A stretch of DNA of 64,000 bases from Sanderia malayensis (GCA_013076295.1 RQOL01000772.1:2819087-2883086); one strand, 5' to 3'; shown: positions 36,901 to 51,100, counted from the first letter of the stretch. Notes: a model not told the origin generated them from the letters alone. Program-made: numbers and translations.

Positions 36901-39154
36901 GCTGTTATGGAGATGTTGTGGTTATGGAGAATTCTCTTTGCAAGCATATGAACCCCAGGGGCTTTCTTTTAATTCTTGTAGTTTATAATTCCGTTTGCTG
37001 TCATCTCTGGTCATCTGTTGTCGCGACTATGGGTGCTACCGATACACTTAACTCTTTGTGCAATCATATCATAATGTCCTCCTCTCTTACAATCTTCTAC
37101 GATGTTACAATCACTCGAATGCACCTCGATATTGGCCTAAATGTCTAATGCAAAGCGGCTGTTTTCAAACAGGAGAAGAAGATCAGAACGACAAGAACAT
37201 CGAAGAAAGTGTTGCTAAGAAGAAGAATAGCGATGCAGGCGAGGGAATGCTCTCGAAGAAAAAGAAACGAAAGGTCACTTTTGTTGATAGTAAACAGGAA
37301 GACGACAATGAAGATAATGATGAAGATGATGATGAAGATGATGATGAAGATGATAGTGATAGTGATGATGATGGTGATATCGATGATCGAAGTATTTCTC
37401 AAGGAAGAAAGAAATCCGAGCCGCAGAAGAAAGCAAAACAGGGATTCGAAGTTGTGCCCCAAGGCACTCAAGGTGACATGATATTTCTATTGCAATATAA
37501 TACCATACCATTAACAATTTATAAAAATTACTGAATAGTGGAGATAAGTACATTACTCTGAATTCTATCTTCTCATACAGTAGAAAGGGTTGCTATATGT
37601 TACTTGTCATTTGCTCTCTTTTATTCTCTTTGCTTCCATGTTTTATAAATTACAGCAATTTCTTTACACTTTGCACCAAAGTTTTCTTCATATTATGTTC
37701 CTTTTTTGCAGTTGTGAAATTTCTTACGCCAGAAGCGTTGGCATTAGGAGAGGCCATGGTTACCTCGAGAAAACGAAAAAGAGATATTATCGACGAGTCC
37801 TTCAACAGGTTTGTTGATGGTTCTGTTTTGTTCTATGTTTATATAACCTGTTGTTTTATGATTTGTTCCATCAATGATCCTTTCTTTTGGTGTTGAAATA
37901 TTTTTCGAGACGTGACGTTTTACTTCCAGATATTCTTTCGGTCCTGAAAACCTTCCATCATGGTTCGAGGACGAGGAGAAGAAGCACACCCTCACGCAGT
38001 TGCCCATTACAAAGGAGGAGGTGAACTATTACAAGGAAAAACTCAAAGAAATCAATGCTAGGCCGATGAAGAAGTTGTTCGAAGCAAAAGCGAGGAAAAA
38101 ACAAAAGGTTCTTTCTTTCATTTGTTTTGATTACATTAAACCGTCTTTGAGTTAGGTATCTTGGTATTTTTAGGAGCTATGAGGCATTGGTTCATTACTG
38201 ATTGCGTTTATGGGTGGCTATGTTATCTCTGAAATGTTATTTTTCTCATCGCTGAACAATTCAAAATGTTTTACCTGCATTGAGCATAGCAAATGATACA
38301 TTAAGGAAACGAGATTTGAGAGGAAAATTCCTCTTCTATCGTTGCCTGTTATAGAGATATAGCTCATGTATTATTATTGTTCAACATCTATTTGCTGATC
38401 AACATTGTTACAATATTTATTGGTACTGTTGTAAAATTTTGAGGGTATCAGAACTGTCTTTGACAGTGGTAGAACTGCATTTAGAATGTTTGCTAATTTG
38501 AAACATATTTCACCCACGAAAATGCTGTTCATTATTTGATTTAGATGCTGAGACCATTTTGATTGTTTGTTTCAGATGCTGAGAAAGTTAGAGAAGGTGA
38601 GACGAAAGGCAGACAATGTTCTTGGTGCTACTGATGTTTCAGAGAATGAAAAGATGAATCAAGTGAAATCGTAAATATATTTATTTAAACTTTTAGTTTC
38701 CAATATTCCGTTATCATTCAGTAGGCTTTTTAAATATGGTATTCCTAATTGAGCAACTAAATTTGATCATTCTTTGTTTTAGGATGTATAAAAAGGCTGG
38801 CCTCTTGAGCAAGAAAAAAATTGAGAAAAAATACGTTGTTGCCAAAAAGAGTTTAGGTAAACATAAATATAGTAAAATCAATGGATATTTTAGTATTTTG
38901 AAGTTTTTAGTATGATACAGTTATAGTATTTCATATAGTATTATATAAACACTTTTCAAACGGTGTTTTGTTCGTTTCTTTTCTTGATGGGACACATTTT
39001 CATTGCAGCTGGAAAAAGGTACCCAAGACCATCGGGTGTGAAAGGAATATACAGAGTGGTCGATCCAAGGATGAAAAAGGATCTCAGGGCAATGAAACAA
39101 AAAGAGAAAACCGTGAACAGAGGCAAAAAAGGAAAGAAAAGAAAGGCGAGATAA
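30958..39154 (+). CDS. FTSJ3: pre-rRNA 2'-O-methyltransferase FTSJ3 (Spb1)
   Basis: Twenty-three exons: 30958-31024, 31343-31448, 31617-31663, 31764-31843, 32013-32112, 32201-32271, 33175-33255, 33446-33487, 34084-34191, 34442-34561, 35009-35118, 35216-35333, 35568-35626, 35764-35890, 35979-36223, 36459-36549, 36698-36797, 37173-37472, 37712-37808, 37930-38107, 38576-38670, 38783-38856 and 39009-39154. They give 853 residues; human has 847. Spb1/FTSJ3 2'-O-methylates nucleolar pre-rRNA during 60S assembly. The FtsJ domain shows the SAM loop DLCAAPGGW and the K-D-K-E tetrad (K of SAFKL, D of FNDGAPN, K of FITKVF, E of ESAEIF). The DUF3381 and Spb1 C-terminal regions follow ([44 protein letters not shown]). 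Acidic low-complexity runs lie in exons 15 and 18. The sixth intron contains a satellite array and the ninth a small MITE. Confidence 0.96.
32321..33127. repeat. Second satellite array, FTSJ3 intron 6
   Basis: About four and a half tandem copies of the same family as 2953-5056, in the same orientation, with the landmark near 32328, 32508, 32676, 32852 and 33039 (spacing 168-187). Like the first array it begins at TTTCTATCATACATGAAG and stops just after GAATTATACTAAATAGGT followed by AAATTATA. Many copies share the variant CAGATTTCCCGCGGATAGC, which also appears in the outer units of the first array. Confidence 0.9.
33625..33885 (+). repeat. ~20-bp minisatellite in FTSJ3 intron 8
   Basis: More than ten imperfect copies of a 20-bp unit such as CATACGACACTATGCGATAT, with some 15-bp variants near the ends. 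The long open frames across it are repeat translations. Confidence 0.85.
34257..34368. mobile_element. Small MITE (GGCAGGGCAAT ends), FTSJ3 intron 9
   Basis: About 112 bases with inverted ends: left GGCAGGGCAATAGCTATGAC then AATCTGA; right, reversed, GGCAGGGCAATGCCTGTAAC then AATCTGA. The interior contains TTATATACTTTCGAG. A left-half copy sits in the OGFOD2 intron near 17648. The superfamily is not assigned because the target duplication is unclear. Confidence 0.7.
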
Positions 39155-39415
39155 TGGCAATTTATTTCAATCACAAGTAATATTTTCTTTTTTTTATTTA
39201 TTCTATAAATCAAACTCTCCTCTTACTAACACCAAGAAATTCAAACTCAGTTACTTCAACCTGACCAAATTTGATCATTTACAAACAAGGAAGATAAATA
39301 ATATTTTTTGCGTAACGCAAGATTATTGTATACGCATATTGTTCAGTAACACGCGAAGCAACATTGATAAATAAATATATCTACCGAACAAGATGAGTTT
39401 TTTATGACTATTGTA
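39155..39415. other. Convergent 3' region, FTSJ3 and RING gene
   Basis: 261 bases between two convergent stop codons. AATAAA at 39370-39375 could serve FTSJ3, and TTTATT near 39192 (AATAAA on the minus strand) could serve the RING gene. If both are used the transcripts overlap by about 180 bases. Confidence 0.5.
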
Positions 39416-42400
39416 TTAAAAAGCAGAATACAGAGCGACTTTGCTTTTCTTCGCATTCATACTCCGACAGAGTGAACGAAACCGAGGCTTCTCTTGTGGA
39501 GTTGCCGCTAACACATCCGCACTGTTCGAACCTTTGTCGTTTAGAATCGAACCTTTGTTGTTCGAGCCTGATTTCACATCCATCTCATCATTATCATCAG
39601 AAGAAAAGGCGAAAAGTCGAGTCGACGGGGTTGAGGCAATATCCTTCGCAGTGGAAATATCCTTCGCAGTTGACCGGGTCGTTTTCTCCACACCATCAAT
39701 ATCTATTCCATTGTTAACTGAGGTTTCTCTGCAAGTATTTTCAACTCTTCGAAACCGATACTTTGTGGATTTCCCAGCTGTGCTCACACCGGAATACGTG
39801 GCGTTCTCTTTTTCGTTTGACAAGGCCTTGTCGTGTGCTTTCTTCACAATATTCTCTGGCAATTTGTTTGTGTCAGATACACTTTGCATCTTAGGGGTAC
39901 ATTTCTCGACTTTAAACTTTGGTTTAGCCTTCTCCATCCCACCCATAGTATTGAACTCAACATCAGATGTGCTTGAACACGAACCGTAAAACTCCTTAGC
40001 GTTGCCTCTTAATGGCTTCCCTCTTTTCACTGTTCCATTTTCATGCATACTAAACCAGCATACAGGACTGTCTGAACTCGAATCCGAGTCGTAGAATGGC
40101 ATGGAAGATGTATCTTGTTTGGCAATACGGGAATATTTGTCTGAAAGCTCACTGCTTGCATTGTATTTGTCACGGTAATTTGGTCTCAGAATATTTCTCT
40201 TTGATCGACGCCTATTTGTCAGATATGAGCAAGACGGCAATGGTCTCAGATAAGAAGCTGCTGAATTCTCCCGACTCTTTCCTTCAGATATTGACGAATC
40301 AATGTCGATTTTCACTGAGATACACCTGTTAATGGAGCGACTTCCAGACTGCCTTTTAGACTTGGTGCTGTTATCATCCACATCTGCAGAACTGTGCGAT
40401 GATGAAACAACTGAAGGTGAATTTGGTGCTTCAATTAACATTGCATCATCGATTTCCTGCCCCACATCTGATATGATCGAGTTTTGCGTCGGGGAAACCA
40501 CAGACGGTGATCTACATTCTTCTTCAACATCATCTTCATTGTCATCATACTCATCAACACTCATTTTTGTATTGTCAGAGTCTTCTTCGTCTGAAGATAT
40601 TTGCAATACAGTTGCGTTTCGTGACTTGCGCATTCTAGTACTTGAAATCTTTATTGAACAATCTGAGGCATCGTCACTATCTTCATCGGATGATAAACTC
40701 AGTGTAGATTGGTGTGCAGTGGATATTTCTCTACGCGAGAATAAATCAGAAGTGGTAAATTATGATTGGTACTGTTCAGTTAAATACAAAAGGGGATTCG
40801 TACTGTTCAGTTAAATATAAAAGGGCCAAGGAAGTGTTGCAGTTGCTAATATCATCTACATAGCTTTGAAAATCGGAAACATAGCGAAACATAATAACCA
40901 CTAAAGCTTTTCGTCTGACACTCATCGGAGTAGTACGTCAGAAAGAGAACGACAATGAAAACCTATGTTTCCGATTTTCAAAGCTATTTTGAAATTCTGT
41001 ACCAATCAAAGATTGTTTTAATTTCATCTACCTTCTCTCTGAATTCCTATTCCTCGCTGTATTCATCCACCCACTGACTGTTAATGCACGAGTAGATCTT
41101 GTTATCTGGTAACCCGACAGCCGTTGACTTCTTCTTGTACCAGGACAATTTAATGGCTGTCTACGTCCTCTACCTTCAAAAATGACACTAAAATGTTAGT
41201 ATGTGTCATCTTATGTTGGAGTGTAAAGTTAAAACATTTTGCTACAAATCTTTATCAAGATACAAAGCTAGATCACATTAAGAGATAATATTGTTCTATT
41301 GCTCAGTTATGGATGCTGTGATCTGACATGTAAGGGCAAGGCATTAGTGAGGCATTAGTGATCGGAGCATTACAGATCTGCAAATAACACTTACTAACTA
41401 AACTTTGGTTTGATTGTTGATTTCCTGAGTTCTGCCAGTTGCTGATGTTTCTGAAAAACATACGTAAACAAATGTGTTTATTGTTAACTCGTTAATAAAT
41501 AAATTTAGATTTACACATACCATCCCAGCAGGTAATACTACTTTATTCCCCTCATAATTGCTACTATCATCTTGCTTTCTGGACAACAAAGACAACAGAA
41601 TACAAGCTTGCTTTCTTACAGATATTATTGCCAGATGGCAAGGCTGCATACCTTTCTCGTGAAGAATTTGCCTGGCTCCTTGTTGTTCTTGTTGATGCAA
41701 GCTGTTGCCTTTCATTACCTGTTCTGTTGCTGCTTGCAGGAAGTGAGCGGAGGTTTCTTGTATCAGCAAGCTGTAGATAGTCGCCAAGAGAAAAACTAAC
41801 ATCACCGGGAGATAAATCTGCATCATCAATAAACGAGTCTTCGTAAAAACGATCTTCGTAATCTTCTCCAAGCCAAGTGGATGAATCTTCCTGATAGATA
41901 AAGTAAATTGTGCATGTGTGGAAATTATATTTTTTCAAACTAATCCAGATTATATACAGCTACACTAATACCTCAGTGATTGCAGTAACTCCCTCATGCA
42001 TGTTTGTACGATTCACTGTTCGAATTTATCTGTAGCAGTTACTGAAACCATAAAACTATTTGTAGGAGTTACTGAAACTTCGAACCGTTGCAAAAAATGC
42101 TTGGCTTTGCTGAGCAATCAATACCTCGTAAGAATCACCAGAATCATCTATGAATGAATCATCTTCCAAATCTCTCGCAAATTCTTCATCTTCCCCAGTT
42201 GTATTCACACGTTGATCTCTATCTTCTTTGATTCGAATCGTCCTAGCTGGCGATGCCGGGTTAGCTAGATTCATCTGAAAAAGAAGTCAAATTCTACCAT
42301 TATTGGCATCATAGTTGCTTGGCAGCATAATCAATTGCCAATTGGTTAAACCATTAAGAATGTCTGTGTATGCGAAGTTAGGTATTATATCATTGCATGC

Positions 42401-42793
42401 TATTCCATCTTACCCTTGTAATGCATCTGAATCTAAGCTTGCAAAGTGGGCATGTGTTTGTCATCTAAAGGAAGAATCAATATTACTTTGATCAAGATTT
42501 CAATGTGACAAAGACAACGTTGGTACACTTGTAATGTCATACTACTCCATTGTTTTGTTGCTGGGCTGAGAAATTTACTATAAATTAACTACCTTGGACC
42601 ATTCAAGGATACATGGGTAGCAAAACCAGTGATTGCATATTCCGAGTTTTCCTCGAACAGAAACTTTTTCCAGACAAACTGAGCAATCAGACGGTTTGTC
42701 TTTTGCAAAACTCGTCTCAGCAAAGCTGCGTCTATTTTTTCGTTTGCTTGTTGCCTCAATGCATTTCTGCTTCGCTTTACGTGTTGGAGGCAT
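39416..42793 (-). CDS. RING-finger protein, long disordered tail
   Basis: Proposed minus-strand exons, 5' to 3': 42793-42593, 42464-42414, 42274-42125, 41890-41652, 41578-41521, 41450-41399, 41167-41071 and 40730-39416, about 720 residues. The first two encode a C3HC4 RING (C37, C40, C53, H55, C58, C61, C72, C75) containing FCYPCILEWSK and TCPLC, most like the TOPORS/PHRF1 type, so E3 ubiquitin or SUMO ligase activity is inferred. No PHD finger follows. Exons 3 and 4 each carry an acidic DSFIDD motif. The rest is Ser/Asp/Arg-rich and probably disordered, with SSDEEDSDN-like casein-kinase-type sites. The last exon is one 438-codon open block. The two joins flanking 41167-41071 are the weakest: other splice choices are possible, and the last exon could belong to a separate gene. 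Confidence 0.7.
40769..40826 (+). repeat. Short tandem duplication in RING-gene intron
   Basis: GTACTGTTCAGTTAAATA followed by CAAAAGGG or TAAAAGGG occurs twice, about 29 bases apart, just upstream (in gene sense) of the last exon acceptor. Confidence 0.7.
40860..40987. repeat. 25-bp perfect inverted repeat in RING-gene intron
   Basis: Arms at 40860-40884 and 40963-40987 are exact reverse complements (left arm begins ATAGCTTTGAAAATCGGAAA), with a 78-base loop. The loop contains a second, shorter inverted pair around TCTGAC and GTCAGA. It could be a solo foldback or MITE of about 128 bp; no target duplication is obvious. Confidence 0.8.
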
Positions 42794-43403
42794 AGCTGCA
42801 ATTTCCCACAAAGCGACTTATATTATATTCTTAAATTATGCTTTGAAGAAACAACAGATTTCGACATGAAAATTACGTTGAATTTACCGCCATATTGTTT
42901 TGTGGTGGGGAAATGTTATGTAGTATGCACCAAAAAGCGACCGTTAGCTTGAAAAAAGTTCTTGTTCTTGTGGCTCTGTATTCTGCTTTTTTTCAACCCG
43001 GGGAGAATACAGATCCAAGCAAGAGGCAGGTTGTTTTATTTTATTTCCAGAACAGTGAAAAACTGATTATTTGTGTTTCAAAAATTTGAAATAAACTCAT
43101 TATAGACTGATTATGACGATGATAATAATTATGATTATGATGATTTCTTATGTAATTTCCCCGTTGTTTAAATCCGGGATATTTGTACTTTTCCCGCTTC
43201 AATCAAATCAAATTCTTCTTTAAGCCTGTTCGACCGGATTGAACCGCTTCTATCCGAGCTGGAAAAGCTGAAATTTTTCAAACAAAACTATTTTAAATCC
43301 AAACGCATCACCTTTATGTTGTGAAATTGTGTTTTTCGCAAGTCTTTGGTTTAAAAACCACTAGTAATTATTTCCAAAACAGAGTATAGTATCGTGAAAA
43401 AAT
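42794..43403. promoter_or_regulatory. Divergent 5' region, RING gene and Ran
   Basis: 610 bases between the start codons of the divergently transcribed RING gene (minus) and Ran (plus); both promoters should be here. The short open frame at 42895-43089 resembles no family. Confidence 0.5.
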
Positions 43404-44556
<1,153 letters not shown>

Positions 44557-45107
44557 TTTATGGACAAATGTTGTATTATGGATAAAAAAACCTGCATTTA
44601 TTTGTTGCAAAGACTTATTTTGTAACGTGGTATTTGCTTGATGAAAATCAAGATATTGAATTTTTCTCACCAATCTGTCAGCTACTTCAGGCAATGGTTA
44701 ATTCCTGATTAATTTAAACTTATACCTTTTGTCAAAATGTAAATGTACAGTGTAATTCAGATGAAATAGAGAAGTGACTGTTTTTTTTTCATTTCATGTT
44801 TTATGCTGTATGCTTTGTGGGGTATTTCTGTCAATGTACAATAAGAATTCTAACAACTTTGGAAGTAGAATTTTGATGGAAGATTTAGAAGTATTGAAAA
44901 CAAAACTGGCTTGATATTAAATTAATTATATGGTCAACTGGTAATGTTCAATTTTTTCTTGCTTTGAGTCACAACACTGGATAATTGACTGGGTCACAGT
45001 CACCTGATTTTGAAGCATGCTGTAGGTCGTTGTCTGAATTTTATCCCATGTGTGGCCTAGCCCATTTTAGTGATAGTTTATGGTTCTAAGTGTTAGAAAA
45101 TCTTGAA
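44557..45107. other. Ran to THOC5 spacer
   Basis: 551 bases holding the Ran 3' end and the THOC5 promoter. No canonical AATAAA close to the Ran stop and no additional gene seen. Confidence 0.5.
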
Positions 45108-48100
45108 ATGAAGAAGAAGGACCAAGCTGAACCTGACAGCAAGCGTCGGAGAAAAAGCACGAGAACAGATTCACACGATCGGGATGGAGAAATTAGTTCT
45201 ACCCCCACAAAAACTACTGCCACAGTTGTGAGGTAAGTCAGTTGTCTAATTTGAATTTGCAGCACCTTTATATCTTGTGTGTCTTGTGTTTTAGAAGTGT
45301 TTTAATTCTTTTATTGCGCGGATAAATTTGGTAAATATCTACTTGTATGACGAAATTGAGCTCGGAGTATTGAATTTGATTTAAAGGCAATCAGATGAAA
45401 AGACAAGCCATCCTGCAGCAACAAAAAGATCACCAAAATTATCAATTATAAAATCAGATTTGAAGCCGAGGGATCTCTCTGAAATCTCAGTTATGCAAAT
45501 TGAAGAGAAAGAAGCAAGTGAGCGAAATTCATCCGAAGATGTTCAACTGTACGTTGAAACATGCACAGAGATTCAAAAGTTGATGTCAGAGGCAAACAAA
45601 TTGAAAACTGAAGGAAAAGAATACAGTGTAAGATATTAAGAGTAGAGTGTAAGCTATTAAAAGTACAGTGTAAGCTATTAACCTCAGTTGCCAAGTGCAA
45701 GACTCACAACTTATTCTATATGTGTGCATGTGCTCTGTCTGCAGATTAATTACTTATGCATACCTCAATTAGCAATCTATCAGCTACATGCTTACAGTAA
45801 AAACCTTTTTTCAAGATAATGCAGGTCAAGGGATTATTTGAGTTGTCCATGTAATAATCATCTGTCTATGCATCAAGCACTTTCATATATCAAAAACTAT
45901 TGCTACTGCTTCTGTCTTTATAGCAAGCACTTTGATATATCAAGAACTATTGCCTTTGCCAAAGGCATTTTGCACCAAACAATGCGTCCCAATTTATCTA
46001 ACAGCAGTGTCACTTATGTCATTTTGTAGAGCAAGGAAATTATTGAGAGAAGAATCAAGGCGACGCTGTTGACAACAAGTTTGAAAAAACTAAATAGATT
46101 GTCGTTGATCAGAGGAAAGAAAGCTAGAGAAAAAACTCAAGAGGTACTTGACCATGAATTTTGCTTAAAATTTTGTTTTAGCTCAGTGAAATCGTAATTT
46201 ACTCTATGACAACTTTCTTTGATCAACAGACCAATTATATAGCCTGCAACAAACTTGTTCACGATTCTTTTACTTTTGCATGTAATTATTTCTTTAAGTA
46301 GACTTGTAGCGTTTATTTGATGCAACAACGTTGATGATCAAAATGATTTGTTTTCAGTTAAAACAAAAAGTTGATGTCCTTCACCTTGATTTGCAAAACT
46401 TGCTCTACGAAGTCATGCACATGAAGAAAGAGATAAGAAAGTGTACAGAGTTTACGTGAGTGGAAATCATTGATAAGACATTTCTATTTCTACTGCTTGA
46501 CTTGTAATGTTTTTGTAATGACTGTGTAAATCTTGCTCCAATGCTTATGATAACGAGAAGGCCCCTTATTATTGCAATGTTTTGTTTTAGATCAAAAGAT
46601 GAAGATATTGATCTGGTTGATGTGGAGACATTCTACGAAGAAGCACCAATCGATGTTTCTAAACCGGTAACAAATTCTTTTTCATACACTTCTTACACTC
46701 TCTTTCACATGCATATCTAACACTTGAGAAAATATGCATGTAGCAATCAGGAATGTTTGAAGCATTCCAACGTTAGGGTGAATGGTGGACATAAGATACA
46801 TTCTGGGGGGCATAAGATGCATTTTGGGGGGAGTTGGCAAATGCTGTCTTATTTTGAAGATATTTTACACGCTGACAGCTATTTTTTTTATTCTTTAATT
46901 TCCTCCATTACAGTTTGTAGATTTAAATGTTCACATTGATGTCGATTCTTTAGGATTTAACTAAAGAGAATCATCACATACAGATGCTAGCGAGATTAGA
47001 GTGGGAGCTACAACAACGGAAAAAGTATGCGCATTAAAATTACCATTTCCTGACAGATGCGCACAGATATTATTTACAATTAGAAGTGATGTATTTCTGT
47101 TAATTCCTCTGACAGTAAGTGCATTGATTGCTTGTCTTTGCTTGACGTTAAGGCTTGCAGAAATGAAAGATCAATTAGGCAAGAAGAAGGAAGAAATGCA
47201 GAAGGACATAACAGACAAAACAAACACAATCGATGGTCTTTTACCATCGCTTGAAGAGATATTGAAAGCTACTTTGCCAGTACAGGAGAAGATGGGATTG
47301 TATATCGATGCAACAAAGGCGCAACACGAAACAGCAACATTTCTACCCAAGTTAGTGATTTTTTAATTATACTTTGCAATCAGATAGCAAAATTATAAAT
47401 GTGATAGCAAATATAGCTGCCACCACTATATTACCTTACTTGGTTACAATGCCATTCTAGTATCTATGTCAACAAATTTGCGCATATTCCATGTATCTAA
47501 CTATTACAGATTATGTTGCATTCAGCCTGTTATTTAAAACTACTTCGTTTATTTTCAGGCCTTTATATGTCTTCTACGTTCAAGCCTGTGCGTTTCGAGA
47601 TTCTGCGGGTAATTACCATATTTGACCTTTGCTACTTTGAGCACCACACGCCTGGTTTCCACTGCGACATAACGCACCAAGGTCAATGTATCAAATATCG
47701 GTGAAGTTTTTTCTACATTTCAAATCGTGCTTGGACATAATTGTTCGAGGATTTGGTGCATTTGATATATATTTGATACATTGAACTTTGATGCATTGAT
47801 CTTTGCGAGATTGATCTTTGATACATGACCTTTGATGCAATGATCTCTGATACATTGGCTTTTCATACATTGAACTTGCATTGACTTTCGATGCATTGAA
47901 CTTTGATACATTGAACTTTGATACATTGACCTTTGATACATTGATCTTTGACTTATATATGAATTTGACCTACTGACAACGACCTATTGTTATATTGCAG
48001 ATCATAAGATGTTTATAAATATCGATGGCGATGTTCAGGGGGCAAAAGCCTGCCTCGACAGAGAAAAATTAGACGTTGGTACGTTCTCATATCTTACTGG

Positions 48101-51100
48101 GACCTATGCTGTAACATACTAAGCAATCAATTGTTACCCTATCACCCACCCCATCTATCCTAGCTTGATAAAGTGTCTTCGTGTAGCTGCCAATATAATT
48201 TACGTTAATAAATCAAGCTCTACGTCATTGTAGATGGTTACGAAGACTCAGATGTCGAGGATAATAATGAAACTGGTGACAAAGAAGACAACAAAAGAAG
48301 GGTTGGCCTGTTATGATTTATGTTTTATCACTATCTTACCTCTCTCTATCGGAATGTTTTCCATATAGCTAATACACCTATCCAAAATATTTTGTCTCCA
48401 AAATTTCCATCTCATTGACATTGGCATTGACATTAATATTTTGCATTAAAAATTAGCATTTAGGTGCTCCTACGGCTTTTTTATTGACTATAGCTATAAG
48501 TTCGAATGGGCTAATTCCGAAAGTGCTGGAATTTTTTTTTATCTGATGAGTAGTCTTTAATTTGAGCGACGAGGCGTTAATTTTCACACTCTGTTTGTTT
48601 GTAGAAACACAAGAAAGACAAAGAAAAGGCAAGACTTGAAGAACATCGCAGAAGTGTCCTTCGCAAACATCCATTAACAGTCAATGTCAAGATCAACTGT
48701 ATAAGTATGACTACACTGCCATATGCTATATCTATACACAGTTCTATCTATACACAGGCATCAACAGATAGACTACTGTTGAAGTCGTTTGATTTAATGA
48801 CCTACACGTGAATATGACCCTAGCCATTTATTTAATGCATATATTTTTTTCAGGCAAGATAGTTGTGAATATGCAATTCTCATATCTTCCTGCACTGCAC
48901 ATCGTCACAATTGCAACATCGTTGGAATTTCTGGAAAGTAACGCCTCCCCCGTGCTAACATCGAGGTGCGTATACGCAAACCCATTGACCTGTGTTGTGT
49001 CAAGGGGGGTTAATGTTTGTAACACTTTGAAGGGGTTTGCTAGAGTATCAACTATTCTACCATTAAGGATCTTGCTGCATATAACATTACAGCCAACCTG
49101 AAAGCACGAGTTCACTTTTTATGATTGAAGTACGAAATAGACTTGGAGCAAGTCTAAAAGCATCCCAACCATTCGAATATTTTGATTTATATAATGTAAT
49201 TGCATGATTATTTTATTTTCCAGTTCATTGCTTGCATCAGATACCATATTTAACAATCTTTTTCCTGGTGACGATGGAGGTTCCTCGCCAAACTCGTCCA
49301 ACCAATACCAGTTGAAAAGCTTAGGGTATGTTGTACCCAAGACTATTCTCTCTCAGCCCTTATTATACAGAGCATACCCCCAAAACATCTTTCTCACAGG
49401 CATCTCTTCGTACAGTTGTTTGTGAACATCCAAGTTAAAAAGTGACGGTCGTGTACTTTTCCGTACTTTTTTTTATCGTTTTTGTCTCTGTTGAAACCCA
49501 GTGTCAACACTTCTTCATGTTTCCTTCATCGTTCCAATCAGTAAATGTGGCTTTGAATATGAGTTTTAAAGAATCATTCATTGGTTATGTTACCCGGTAG
49601 TATTGCAATGACGATTATAATGTTTGTTATTTCATTCGCTAGACTGGATGAGTTTTCATCTTACATTCCGCTACTTGGTAGGCCATACTTTTGGGTGCAG
49701 AAAGTTTGCGGACTTCACTATCTTCCAAACACTCCAAATCAGGTATTGAGATAAACATTCTCTCATTCCCATATAAGGACGTGTGCAACTAATCCTCACG
49801 AATGTTTGAGGTAAAAATAGCCATTAATTGCAAATAATCTTTTTCAGAACTTAACTGTCGATTCCAACATAAGCTCGCAGAATATCGAAGTCATTATCAA
49901 AACTATCAAAACCAGAATTATTTCAAGACTTGCATTACAAGAGCAATTGGCCTCACTTGGTTAGTAGTTAAACTCAATCTAATTGTATAATGAGCCACAT
50001 TTTCGTATGGGTATGAATGATTCCAATACAGAATGAAAACAAAACTCACGAATAAAGTTATAAGTCGTCGAACGTCAATTTTTCAATGAAATTTCAGTAT
50101 CCCATCTTGGCTTCTTTTCACCAATTCATTAATTTTTTATTGCAATTAATGAGGAAATTCTGTTTTTTGAATTAATAAATGCAAACTTTTATATAGTTTA
50201 CTGTGTTACGTATTTTTTATTTCATCTCTCATATTTATTTAATTTTTTGATTTTCAGAAGCCTTTTTTTATATTTTTCAGAGACCTTGATTCTACCTGCA
50301 ATTAAAGATCCCGATAATCTGTTTCCCACGCTGATTTTAACAAGAATCTACGACTGGAAGTGCATCACATATTCTGATTACAAAGTGAGCAGAAAACTAA
50401 ACATGCAGTTGTTTTATATCCTTTGTTCAGAGATCAAATTTAAAATCTGTTGATGGGTTTACTCTCTCCCTCTCTTTCTCTCCTAGGAGCTGTCTTTCAC
50501 AAGCGATTTCGTGGAAGCTGGTCTTGTCAAGAACAGTGACAATTTTTATGCTGCAACACTAAAGCGAGAGAAAGGTATCATCTTGTTAGCTCGAAACAAC
50601 TAATGTTAACATCTATTCTACTGTACTAATTGTACCTGCTTGCTGTATGTATGAATTTACATAAGATGACTAATGTTAACATGCACCAACAGACGTTCCT
50701 CTGAATCTACGATCTACGTCCAACTGTTTGTTTTCACCTGATGCGCTAAATGCTCATGTTGCAACTAAAGTATACGCCATCAACTGAAATGAACACGTCT
50801 TTGACTTTTCTCGTTTTAGAAGTCATCGAAGCAGCCATTGTTATTGCTGAAGACTATCCACACCATCCGCCTTTGTTTGCTCTGAAATTTTTTCCCAACA
50901 AATTGTCTGGACAAGTCAACAGTATCAGGGTAAGCTGTTTTTTTCTTTATAATTATGGTCTTCAACAACTTATTCTCTAAAGCGTTTGAATGAATTTATG
51001 GAACGGCTTAAGTAGTTGAAGTATCCAATAGCATTGATGTTTATATAATCTATGAATGTTAATGATGACCATGTAGAAACTAAGTATACAATAAGTAAGA

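Noticed and set aside
39441..39989. 182-codon plus-strand open frame
   Set aside because: It is antisense to the long last exon of the RING gene; composition fits a shadow frame.
42895..43089. Short plus-strand frame upstream of Ran
   Set aside because: Not conserved-looking; lies in the divergent promoter region. Only its shared 19-mer was kept as a weak finding.
47720..47941. Minus-strand open frame with MYQSS repeats
   Set aside because: Translation of the 15-bp minisatellite in a THOC5 intron.
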